The notes under the pieces: generated by a model
Seen by the model: the letters and a program-made list of their open reading frames with translations, nothing else
What the model was told of the DNA's origin: nothing
Databases searched by the model: none
Part shown: in pieces, positions 6,009 to 13,517 of the stretch
Position numbering within the stretch: the first letter of the stretch is position 1
How the letters are laid out: every line of letters starts with the position of its first letter
NCBI GenBank assembly: GCA_050945755.1
Contig: JBMNTN010000030.1
Location: forward strand, 1-22,681
DNA length: 22,681 nt
From: JAQVXR01 sp050945755
GTDB lineage: Bacteria > Bacillota > Dehalobacteriia > Dehalobacteriales > Dehalobacteriaceae
Direction: 5' to 3'
Translations under genes and position numbers: made by a program

Positions 6009-7163
6009 GTGTGTAAGCTCCTAAAGAACGGATACTGCTTGACACCGGAGAATCCAGGCAAAAAAGATATTCTGATTGTTGCAGAAAAGATTTATAAAAT
6101 TGGAGAGGAGATTTCTAATCAAGGTCTCTTTGACGATGTGGAAGTAATTGACTGTTCGGGGAAACTGGTTTGCCCGGGGATTATTGATCTCCATGTGCAC
6201 ATTACCGGGGGAGGTGGGGAGGACGGTCCGGGAAGCAGAATCCCCGAAGTGATGCTAAGCGATCTTATATCAGCAGGGGTGACGACGGTTGTTGGAGTTT
6301 TAGGTGTCGACAGTATTACCCGTAGCATAGCCGGGCTTTTAGCCAAAGCTAAGTCATTGGAAGCAGAGGGAATAACGGCCTATATCTATACCGGAAGCTA
6401 CGGAATTCCTCTCGTTACTCTAACGGGAAAGGTTGTTTCCGATATAGCGCTGATAAACGAAGTGTTGGGGATAGGGGAATATGCTATTTCTGATTACAGG
6501 TCCGTATACCCGTCTATCCAGAGACTGAGTGAATTAGCTGCTGAGGTAAAGGTAGGTGGTTTGTTGGGGGGAAAGGCCGGAATAATTCATATCCATGTTG
6601 GTGATGGGAAAGAAGGGCTGACCCCTCTTTTTAAACTGCTTGAAGAATCGGATTTTCCCAAAAAGATGTTTGTTCCTACTCATTTAAACAGAAATAAAAA
6701 GCTTTTTCAGCAAGCCTTGCATTATTTAAAATCGGGCGGGTATATTGATTTAACTGCAGGGGAAACATCGGAGCGCGGTTATAGTATACCGGATGCTCTG
6801 GAGATACTGTTTAGCCGGCAAGTCAATATGGACCATGTTACATTGAGTTCCGACGGTAACGGAAGTGTTCCGTTAGATAATGGGAGAGGTTTTGGACTGG
6901 GCAGAGTCGGACAGTTGTTTGAGGATGTGCGCAGTTCAATTTTGGATAAAGGACTTGACCTTGTATCTGTATTAAAAACCGTAACGATTAATCCGGCGAA
7001 AGTATTAAATATTTACCCTAGAAAAGGTGTCCTTGCCAAAGGCAGCGATGCCGATATTCTTGTGCTAAACAAAGATGAAATTACGATTGATTGGCTGATA
7101 GCGAAAGGGAAAAGCTTTGTCGAGCAAGGAAAGCTTGTAAAAAAAGGTCAGTATGAAAGGTGA
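6009..7163 (+). CDS. iadA: Isoaspartyl dipeptidase (beta-aspartyl dipeptidase)
   Basis: A 384-residue amidohydrolase-superfamily enzyme that cleaves beta-aspartyl dipeptides; in this operon the expected substrate is beta-Asp-Arg from cyanophycin. Residues matching E. coli IadA: His62/His64 in LHVHITGGGGE (His68/His70), Glu71 (Glu77), Tyr131 (Tyr137), Arg164 in SDYRS (Arg169), His196 (His201), His225 in PTHLNRN (His230), Arg228 (Arg233) and Asp282 in SSDGNGS (Asp285). The carbamylated, metal-bridging Lys162 of E. coli aligns with Glu157 (GIGEYAISDYRS), which could bridge the two metals directly. GTG 6009 follows CGGAGGT (5999-6005) closely. It is first in a three-gene operon, with cphB starting 9 bases after its stop. 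There is no signal peptide, so it is cytosolic. Confidence 0.93.
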   Translation: MCKLLKNGYCLTPENPGKKDILIVAEKIYKIGEEISNQGLFDDVEVIDCSGKLVCPGIIDLHVHITGGGGEDGPGSRIPEVMLSDLISAGVTTVVGVLGVDSITRSIAGLLAKAKSLEAEGITAYIYTGSYGIPLVTLTGKVVSDIALINEVLGIGEYAISDYRSVYPSIQRLSELAAEVKVGGLLGGKAGIIHIHVGDGKEGLTPLFKLLEESDFPKKMFVPTHLNRNKKLFQQALHYLKSGGYIDLTAGETSERGYSIPDALEILFSRQVNMDHVTLSSDGNGSVPLDNGRGFGLGRVGQLFEDVRSSILDKGLDLVSVLKTVTINPAKVLNIYPRKGVLAKGSDADILVLNKDEITIDWLIAKGKSFVEQGKLVKKGQYER

Positions 7164-7172
7164 TTTGGCCAA

Positions 7173-7988
7173 GTGAATAAGGAAGAAAATCAGCGAGGCC
7201 ACCTGATCATTATTGGCGGAGCCGAAGATAAGTTTGGGGAAAGCAGAATACTAAAAGAAGTTGCCGGTAATGTCAACAATCGGGAGGGAGGTTTAGTTGT
7301 TCTGACTACGGCAACGGAGAAACCGGATCAGGTGGGAAAAGAATACCGGGATGTATTTAAGCGGTTAGGAGTAAGAGAGATTGAAATTTTAAATATTGAC
7401 AGCCGGGATGATGCTAACAGGGAAGAAATTTCTGAAAAGGTTAAATCGGCAGCCGGTGTCTTTTTTACCGGCGGAGATCAGTTGAGGCTTACCAGTATTT
7501 TGGGTGGTACACGAGTTCATTATGCGCTCCAAGAGGCCCATTTCCAGGGGACAGCGGTATATGGAACAAGTGCCGGAGCATCGGTAATGAGCAGTACGAT
7601 GATTGTGGAAGGAAATAACAATGATCCGGCCAGAAAGTGTACTTTAAAAATGGCTCCGGGGTTAGGGTTAATTGACGAGGTTATTATTGATCAGCATTTT
7701 GACCAAAGAGGCCGGTTTGGCCGGCTCTTATGCGGAGTTGCAGAAAATCCTAACATACTTGGAATAGGAATTGATGAGGATACTGCTGTTATGGTGTATC
7801 CTGATGGCCGTTTAGAGGTAATCGGGACTAATGCTGTGACGGTGATTGATGGGAGAACTATCAAGAGTACCAATGTTTCTGAACTTAAACCAGATGAAAT
7901 TTTAGCCATTGTCAATGTAACGGTGCATGTTTTACCCCAGGGTTACGGTTATGATCTTGCTCACCGGGAAGTCTTACGTCTGCACTAA
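7173..7988 (+). CDS. cphB: Cyanophycinase (peptidase family S51)
   Basis: A 271-residue serine peptidase that cuts cyanophycin into beta-Asp-Arg dipeptides. Features of CphB: N-terminal GHLIIIGGAEDK (9-20), FFTGGDQLRL (97-106), the nucleophile elbow GTSAGAS (131-137, Ser133), and DQHFDQRGRFGRL (173-185) with a His that fits the active site. The length is normal for intracellular CphB, and with no signal peptide it differs from the secreted CphE/CphI type, so it should mobilise the cell's own stores. GTG 7173 is the start, with an AAAGG about 12 bases upstream that overlaps the end of iadA; translational coupling is likely. It sits between iadA and cphA, which makes the cyanophycin assignment firm. 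Confidence 0.95.
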   Translation: MNKEENQRGHLIIIGGAEDKFGESRILKEVAGNVNNREGGLVVLTTATEKPDQVGKEYRDVFKRLGVREIEILNIDSRDDANREEISEKVKSAAGVFFTGGDQLRLTSILGGTRVHYALQEAHFQGTAVYGTSAGASVMSSTMIVEGNNNDPARKCTLKMAPGLGLIDEVIIDQHFDQRGRFGRLLCGVAENPNILGIGIDEDTAVMVYPDGRLEVIGTNAVTVIDGRTIKSTNVSELKPDEILAIVNVTVHVLPQGYGYDLAHREVLRLH

Positions 7989-8020
7989 AATTCCTGTTCA
8001 CTACTTAGGGAGGAATCAAA

Positions 8021-10711
8021 GTGAAAATATCAAGCATCCAAAGTTTTCCGGGAAGAAATATCTACAGCCACGGACCGGTGATTAAAATGGTTGTAGATAC
8101 GGGTGAGTTCTCCAACAGGTTTACTAAGGATATTAGAGGGTTTAATGAAAACCTATTAAATATGTTTCCCGGTCTTTATAAACACCACTGTTCCTTAGGA
8201 TATGAAGGTGGTTTTGCGGAAAGACTGCGGGAAGGCACAATGATTGGCCATGTAACAGAGCACTTGATCCTGGAGCTGCAGAACATGCTGGGCTATAGTG
8301 TCTTTTATGGTAAAACCAGGATGATAAAAGAGCCATCCTTATATTACATTATATTTGAATATGAAAATGAACGTTGCGGTTTGGAATGTGCGCGAACAGC
8401 CGTTAAACTTGTGAATGATGTAGGCCACGGGCAAAAGATTAACTTAGACCAAATAATGGATGTGTTAAAAAGAGTTGTACGAGAGTCTGAATTAGGTCCA
8501 AGTACCAAGGCTTTATTTGAAGAGGCGAAGAGACGGGGTATCCCTATCAGCCGTTTAAACGAAGAAAGTATGCTTCAGCTAGGATATGGCAAGTATTTAA
8601 GATTAGTCCAGGCATCACTGACAGACAAACCTAGCTGTATAGCTGTAGATATTGCCAGCAATAAACATTTGACAAAGCAGATACTAAAAGAACATGGTAT
8701 ACCGGCGCCGGCGGGGGATGTTGCTTATACTGAAGAAGCTGCTGTCACAATTGGGGAACATCTCGGTTATCCTCTAGTGGTAAAACCTTATGACGGAAAC
8801 CAAGGAAAAGGAGTCACATTAAATATTTGGCACGAAGATCAACTGCGTGAGGCATTCCGGGAAGCTGGCAAATACAGTAACAGGGTAATAGTGGAACGTC
8901 AAGTCAGCGGAAATGATTATCGGGTGTTGGTTGTAGGCGATAGAGTATCGGCAGTATCTGAAAGAAAGCCGGCCTGTGTAGTGGGAGATGGGGTCCATAC
9001 GATTAAAGAATTGGTGGACATAGAGAATCAAAGTGCAATTCGAGGTGAGGGTCATGAAAAACCTCTGAGCAAACTAACATTGGATGAAATTTCTTTGCAG
9101 GTTCTGAAGAGAAATGGTTTAGATGAAACTTTTATACCGGCCTTAAATGAGAAAGTTAATATTAGAGAAAACTGTAATCTTAGTACCGGGGGAACAGCCC
9201 GGGACTGTACTCACAAAATCCATCCTGCTACCGCCCGGCTTGCTGTGCAGGCAGCAAAAGTGATTGGGTTGGATATTGCCGGGATTGATATTACCACTCA
9301 AGATATTTCCAAACCTTTAGACAAAGGGAATGGTGCAATCATTGAAGTTAATGCCAGCCCTGGATTGAGAATGCATCTTCATCCTACTGAAGGGAAAGGG
9401 CGGCCTGTGGCTGCGGATATTTTAGATATGATATTTCCTCCCGGCACCCCTTATAGTATCCCTATTGTATCAATAACGGGAACAAACGGAAAGACTACCA
9501 CAGCTCGTCTGATTAGTCATATTCTTAGTTTGTGGGGGAAAAAAGTTGGCCTTACTTGCACTAGTGGGACATATATTGGGGATAAATGCATTCTAAAGGG
9601 TGATAATACCGGGCCGCACAGCGCGAGAATGATACTTTCTCATCGAGAGGTGGAGGCAGCTGTACTGGAAACGGCGCGGGGAGGAATTGTCAAAAGGGGA
9701 TTGGGCTATAATCTTGCTGATGTTGGGATAGTAACCAATATTGGGGAGGACCATTTAGGCCAAGACGGGATTGATAATTTGGAAGATCTGGCTTTTGTCA
9801 AAGCTCTAGTGGTGGAAGCCATTAAAAAAGACGGTTATACGGTATTAAACGCAGATGATCCGATGACTGAATATTTACTAAAGAGGGTCCGCTCGCGTGT
9901 GATGTTGTTTTCCCTACAAAAGAATAGTCTATTTAAGCTAAACTCAATTTATGGAAATGCTGCCGCCCTATATCTGGAAGATAAAACATTGTGCTTTAAT
10001 GACGGAACGGAAATAATACCTTTGATTGCTTTGAATGAAGTACCTATTACTTTTGGTGGACTGGTTGAATGTAATATATTAAATGCGGCTGCTGCTGCTG
10101 CTTCTGCTTTTGCGCTAGACGTACCTGTAGAAATTATCAGGTTAGGGTTAAGCACTTTTCGACCGGATACGGTGTCCAATCCAGGCAGGTTTAATATTAT
10201 AGATGTAGGAAATTTTAAAGTGATGCTTGATTATGGACATAACCCTGATGGATACCGGGAAGTCATCAAATTTGCCTGCAGAATAAATACAAAAAAACCA
10301 GTGGGGGTCATCGGAATGCCGGGTGACAGAACTGACGAAAGCATAAGAAAGGTAGGGGAACTCTGCGGTCCGGTGTTTTCCCGAATTTATATTAAAGAAG
10401 ATCAGGACTTGCGCGGTAGAAAACCTGGGGAAGTGGCAGAAATTCTTTATCAATCAGTTTTAAAGGGAGGGGCGGAAAGAAAAAATGTCAAAGTGGCTTT
10501 GCCGGAGTCTACGGCATTTCGTACAGCCCTTCTAGAAGCTCAACAGGGTGATCTGGTTATTATGTTTTATGAAGATTATGAAATGGCATTGGGTGTTGTG
10601 AATGAATTTATCAGTAATCAAGATCGCAAGGAAAAAAGAGAGATTATTTCCGAATTAGTACCATCCAAAATAACACAATACGAAACATTTTCAATGCCTT
10701 GGACACATTAG
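8021..10711 (+). CDS. cphA: Cyanophycin synthetase (CphA1 type)
   Basis: An 896-residue ATP-dependent enzyme that builds multi-L-arginyl-poly-L-aspartate, adding Asp to the backbone and Arg to its side chains. Three parts are visible: an N-terminal domain (about 1-160) with GHVTEHLILELQN, an ATP-grasp domain (about 210-470) with LGYPLVVKPYDGNQGKGV and IIEVNASPGLRMHLHPTEG, and a Mur-ligase-like domain from about 475 with the P-loop TGTNGKTT (486-493), ETARGGI, TNIGEDHLGQDG and DYGHNPDG. The length is close to cyanobacterial CphA1. GTG 8021 has AGGGAGG (8007-8013) 7 bases upstream; cphB ends 32 bases before. The C-terminal 25 or so residues (after NQDRKEKRE) look like a variable tail. No second cphA-like gene is in the window. 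Confidence 0.97.
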   Translation: MKISSIQSFPGRNIYSHGPVIKMVVDTGEFSNRFTKDIRGFNENLLNMFPGLYKHHCSLGYEGGFAERLREGTMIGHVTEHLILELQNMLGYSVFYGKTRMIKEPSLYYIIFEYENERCGLECARTAVKLVNDVGHGQKINLDQIMDVLKRVVRESELGPSTKALFEEAKRRGIPISRLNEESMLQLGYGKYLRLVQASLTDKPSCIAVDIASNKHLTKQILKEHGIPAPAGDVAYTEEAAVTIGEHLGYPLVVKPYDGNQGKGVTLNIWHEDQLREAFREAGKYSNRVIVERQVSGNDYRVLVVGDRVSAVSERKPACVVGDGVHTIKELVDIENQSAIRGEGHEKPLSKLTLDEISLQVLKRNGLDETFIPALNEKVNIRENCNLSTGGTARDCTHKIHPATARLAVQAAKVIGLDIAGIDITTQDISKPLDKGNGAIIEVNASPGLRMHLHPTEGKGRPVAADILDMIFPPGTPYSIPIVSITGTNGKTTTARLISHILSLWGKKVGLTCTSGTYIGDKCILKGDNTGPHSARMILSHREVEAAVLETARGGIVKRGLGYNLADVGIVTNIGEDHLGQDGIDNLEDLAFVKALVVEAIKKDGYTVLNADDPMTEYLLKRVRSRVMLFSLQKNSLFKLNSIYGNAAALYLEDKTLCFNDGTEIIPLIALNEVPITFGGLVECNILNAAAAAASAFALDVPVEIIRLGLSTFRPDTVSNPGRFNIIDVGNFKVMLDYGHNPDGYREVIKFACRINTKKPVGVIGMPGDRTDESIRKVGELCGPVFSRIYIKEDQDLRGRKPGEVAEILYQSVLKGGAERKNVKVALPESTAFRTALLEAQQGDLVIMFYEDYEMALGVVNEFISNQDRKEKREIISELVPSKITQYETFSMPWTH

Positions 10712-10720
10712 CATTTAACA

Positions 10721-10850
10721 CTTGCTAAAACAAAGGTTAGTAAGAATTAGAAAGAGCACAGGTACAAAAATTTGCGCCAATCTTTTTTAGTACCTGCGCT
10801 CATCCAATTCCCCATAGCTTTTTCAACAGTCTGACCCGGACTTCCGGTCA
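10721..10850. other. Cluster of three hairpins between convergent cphA and glnA
   Basis: CTTGCTAA/TTAGTAAG (10721-10728 with 10737-10744, one G-U), a 12-bp stem with one mismatch (10754-10765 with 10790-10801, loop of 24), and TGACCCGG/CCGGTCA (10832-10839 with 10844-10850, one bulge). None has a proper T run after it on either strand. They may stabilise or end the converging transcripts. Confidence 0.45.
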
Positions 10851-10881
10851 TTAACTTTGGAAGTATCTTGTCTTGATAAAG

Positions 10882-12312
10882 TTATAGGTCATAATACAAG
10901 GCAAATTCGACCGGATGAGGAATTTGGTTATACTCATTAACTTCCTTCCTTTTCTTTTCCACCCAAATTTCCAAAAGGTGTTTGGAAAATACATTTCCTT
11001 TTAATAAGAACTCATAATCGTTTTCCAAAGCATCCATGGCACTTTCTAAATTGCTAGGTAAAGACTTGATTTTAGCCCGTTTCTCTTCAGGCAGGTTAAA
11101 GAGATTTGTGTCGTAAGGACCGAATCCCAGAGCATCCGGATCAATCCCTTTTTCCACTCCGTCCAAACCGGCCATGAGGATAGCTGAATAAGCAAAATAG
11201 GGATTGCATGTCGCATCCGGACAGCGGATTTCAAAACGTTTTTGTTCCGGAGTTCTCGCGTAGTCTGGAATGCGGATAACAGCGCTTCTGTTGGCAGTAG
11301 CATAACAAATGCTTACCGGTGCTTCATACCCGGGTACCAAACGTTTGTATGAATTAGTACTGGGGTTGGTAAAAGCGCAAAGAGCAGGGGCATGTACCAA
11401 TAAACCCCCAATAAAATTAAGTGCTGTTTTACTCAAGCCGGAATAGCCGTTTTCATCATAAAAAATTGGTCTGCCGTCTTTAAACAGGTGCATATGTACG
11501 TGCATACCGTTGCCTGCTTCACCTAATATTGGTTTCGGCATAAAGGTAACAGTTTTCCCCATGACATAAGCTTGATTCTTGATAATATATTTAATCAACA
11601 TAGTTTTGTCGGCCAGTTCCCGCATTGGTCCAAATTCTACTTCAATTTCCGATTGACCGGGGCCGCCTACTTCCGGGTGGTGATATTTAATGGCAACTCC
11701 CCGTTCTTCCAATAGCATACATATTTGACTTCTTAGATCATAGAGGGTATCCATGGGGGGCGTAATATGGTAACCGCCTTTGAGAGGTACCTTGTATCCC
11801 TGATTGTGGATCTGAGTATTGCCGGTATTCCATTCCGCTTGTTCCATATCAATAGTAAAACCTATTGAATAAGGTTTTGTTTCGTAAGTAATGTTATCAA
11901 AAACATAAAATTCAAATTCCGGGCCGATGCGCATTTCATCAGCAATCCCGGAAGATTTTAAGTATTCTTCGGCATGCGTGGCAACAGTGCGGGGATCTTG
12001 CTCAAAGCGTTGATGGGGGTTCCCAATGGTAAAAACATCACCAATCATTGAAATTGTAGGTGTTTGCACAAAAGGATCGGCAAAGGAGGTGGAGATGTCG
12101 GGAATAAAAACCATATCACTTTTTTCCACAGGGGCAAATCCGTAATTTGATCCATCAAAACCGATTCCATGAACAAGTATTTCTTTATTAAAACGCTTGA
12201 CCGGAATGCTTAAATGGCGCCATCGGCCTAAAAGGTCAATCATTTTGAAATCAACCATTTGAATATTATTCTTCGTACAGAACTCCTCAATTTCTTCGAA
12301 TGACTTAAACAT
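10882..12312 (-). CDS. glnA: Glutamine synthetase, class I
   Basis: A 476-residue enzyme that makes glutamine from glutamate, ammonia and ATP. Class I motifs are present: GFDGSNYGFA (51-60), GPEFEFYVFD (130-139), NGMHVHMHL (268-276), NPSTNSYKRLVPGYEAP (316-332), NRSAVIRIP (341-349) and RFEIRCPDATCNPY (359-372), ending in PHPVEFALYYDL. The length fits the GSI-beta-like group, but the site of the adenylylated Tyr397 of E. coli (NLYDLP) reads NLFNLP with Phe405, so this enzyme should not be controlled by GlnE-type adenylylation. The start has AAGGGAG (plus-strand 12319-12325) 6 bases upstream. It is convergent with the cyanophycin operon; a link through nitrogen storage is plausible but unproved. 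No GlnR gene is adjacent. Confidence 0.96.
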   Translation of the reverse strand: MFKSFEEIEEFCTKNNIQMVDFKMIDLLGRWRHLSIPVKRFNKEILVHGIGFDGSNYGFAPVEKSDMVFIPDISTSFADPFVQTPTISMIGDVFTIGNPHQRFEQDPRTVATHAEEYLKSSGIADEMRIGPEFEFYVFDNITYETKPYSIGFTIDMEQAEWNTGNTQIHNQGYKVPLKGGYHITPPMDTLYDLRSQICMLLEERGVAIKYHHPEVGGPGQSEIEVEFGPMRELADKTMLIKYIIKNQAYVMGKTVTFMPKPILGEAGNGMHVHMHLFKDGRPIFYDENGYSGLSKTALNFIGGLLVHAPALCAFTNPSTNSYKRLVPGYEAPVSICYATANRSAVIRIPDYARTPEQKRFEIRCPDATCNPYFAYSAILMAGLDGVEKGIDPDALGFGPYDTNLFNLPEEKRAKIKSLPSNLESAMDALENDYEFLLKGNVFSKHLLEIWVEKKRKEVNEYNQIPHPVEFALYYDL

Positions 12313-12364
12313 TTTGTTCTCCCTTCTTCACAAGAAAATACAGTTGAACTGATTCTACAATATG

Positions 12365-12376
12365 AGGAAATTTCCT
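12365..12376. promoter_or_regulatory. 12-bp perfect palindrome upstream of glnA
   Basis: AGGAAATTTCCT lies 53 bases upstream of the glnA start. It does not match the GlnR/TnrA box (TGTnA-N7-TnACA). It may be an operator, or chance in AT-rich DNA. Confidence 0.3.
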
Positions 12377-12443
12377 GCTGCTGTTTTCGTTTAATATTAT
12401 TTACTAAAATAGTGTGTAGAATGATAACCCTTTTTTTAATATA

Positions 12444-12477
12444 AAAAAGGTTTGAGCTTTTTTGCTCAAACCTTTTT
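12444..12477 (-). terminator. Terminator after tRNA-Leu, usable on both strands
   Basis: Perfect 14-bp stem (12444-12457 with 12464-12477), GC core GGTTTGAGC, 6-base loop, with A/T tails on both sides. On the minus strand it begins 7 bases after the tRNA 3' end. Confidence 0.93.
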
Positions 12478-12483
12478 CATTAT

Positions 12484-12570
12484 TGGTGCCGAAAGTGGGA
12501 GTTGAACCCACACGTCCTCGCGGACACTGGATTTTGAGTCCAGCGCGTCTGCCAATTCCACCATTTCGGC
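12484..12570 (-). tRNA. tRNA-Leu (anticodon CAA)
   Basis: An 87-base gene on the minus strand with a 7-bp acceptor stem (GCCGAAA with TTTCGGC), discriminator A and an encoded CCA end (12484-12486). The anticodon stem CTGGA/TCCAG holds the loop CTCAAAA, anticodon CAA at 12536-12534, reading UUG. A long variable arm (GTGTCCGCGAGGACGT region) is typical of tRNA-Leu, and the T arm contains GGTTCAACTCC. The promoter and terminator are both visible, so it is a single tRNA unit. Confidence 0.98.
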
Positions 12571-12602
12571 ATAAATTTTTCTCAAAACACTAGGCAAGCA
12601 TT

Positions 12603-12631
12603 ATTGTACAATTTTATTAACTAATTTGCAA
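12603..12631 (-). promoter_or_regulatory. Sigma-A promoter of tRNA-Leu
   Basis: On the minus strand TTGCAA (12626-12631) and TACAAT (12603-12608) are separated by exactly 17 bases, and the -10 box lies 32 bases before the tRNA 5' end. Confidence 0.8.
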
Positions 12632-12899
12632 GTGGTTTTTGGTTACTGTAAGACCATTTTTTGAAAAGGATCAGTATTTAATTGAGATCCCCCGTTTAAT
12701 CCCCCAAATATTTAATATTTGTTTTTTTGCTAAATTTAATTAGAATAAAGTAAATTAAGTGTATGTCTGTTATAATGAAAGCATTAGTATTTTATCCTAA
12801 ATTGAGTCAAAGAACCGTACCTTGACTTATTATAATATTTTCTGGAGATATTTTAATAAATTTTTGAGATAAAAGCAAGGCTAAGGAAGGAGGTAGACA
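12632..12899. other. AT-rich intergenic region before the sigma factor gene
   Basis: A gene-free stretch between the tRNA promoter and the sigma gene. It contains an AT-rich dyad CAAATATT-T-AATATTTG (12705-12721) followed by seven T, an extended -10 promoter at 12768-12776, a TTGAGTCAA palindrome (12802-12810) and an AGTCAA/TTGACT dyad (12805-12810 with 12822-12827). No ECF-type GAAC/CGT promoter pair was found at proper spacing. Confidence 0.5.
12768..12776 (+). promoter_or_regulatory. Extended -10 promoter for the sigma/anti-sigma operon
   Basis: TGTTATAAT is a perfect extended -10 (TGnTATAAT), giving a leader of about 115 bases. No good -35 box is visible, as is usual for this type. Confidence 0.55.
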
Positions 12900-13517
12900 A
12901 TGCTCGTCAACGATGAAGAATTGGTTAAACGGAGTAAGCTGGGGGATGTGGAAGCATTTGAACAGTTAATTGCAAGACACCAGCAGAAAGTGTACAACAT
13001 TGCCTACCGATTAATGGGGAATCCCCACGATGCCAGCGATTTAGCCCAGGAAGCGTTCATTAAAGTATTTAAATCTATTGATAAGTTTCGGGGAGAAGCT
13101 TCTTTCAGCACTTGGCTTTACCATATTATCAGCAATGTATGCCGAGATGAATTAAGAAAACGTAGTCGCCATCCGGTTAGCTTTTTAGATGAACCGCTGG
13201 TCACAGACGAGGGGACATTAGAAAGGGAAGTAGCCGATTTGCGGGGTGCACCGGAGGTCGCCTTCGAGCAGAAGGAGTCAGACGTCTTTATCCAGCAATT
13301 AATCAGTACCCTAAATCCCGAGTATCGAGTTGTGATAGTGATGCGAGAAATGATGGGCTTTACCTATGAAGAAATTGCCGGTGAGTTACATATTTCTTTG
13401 GGAACTGTTAAATCAAGAATTAATCGGGCGAGGAAATACTTGAAAGAAAGAATACTGGCAGAAAGGGAACTTTGTCGCAAGGAAGAGCGTCTATTGGTTG
13501 AAAGGAGGGAAGCATAA
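12900..13517 (+). CDS. ECF-type RNA polymerase sigma factor (SigW/RpoE-like)
   Basis: A 205-residue sigma-70 family protein of the extracytoplasmic function group. Region 2 (about residues 20-90) contains the DASDLAQEAFIKVFKSIDKFRGEASFSTWLYHIISNVCRDELRKR pattern that binds core polymerase and the -10 element. Region 4 (about 130-185) contains LNPEYRVVIVMREMMGFTYEEIAGELHISLGTVKSRINRARKYLK, the -35 helix-turn-helix. A charged tail follows (ERELCRKEERLLVERREA). ATG 12900 has AAGGAGGT (12887-12894) 5 bases upstream. Its stop overlaps the anti-sigma start by one base, so the two are translationally coupled. It probably answers an envelope signal sensed by the partner; its target promoters cannot be read from this window. 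Confidence 0.95.
   Translation: MLVNDEELVKRSKLGDVEAFEQLIARHQQKVYNIAYRLMGNPHDASDLAQEAFIKVFKSIDKFRGEASFSTWLYHIISNVCRDELRKRSRHPVSFLDEPLVTDEGTLEREVADLRGAPEVAFEQKESDVFIQQLISTLNPEYRVVIVMREMMGFTYEEIAGELHISLGTVKSRINRARKYLKERILAERELCRKEERLLVERREA

Noticed and set aside
12822..12836. TTGACT followed by TATAAT before the sigma gene
   Set aside because: The hexamers are only 3 bases apart, so they cannot act together as a sigma-A promoter; the extended -10 at 12768-12776 is a better candidate.
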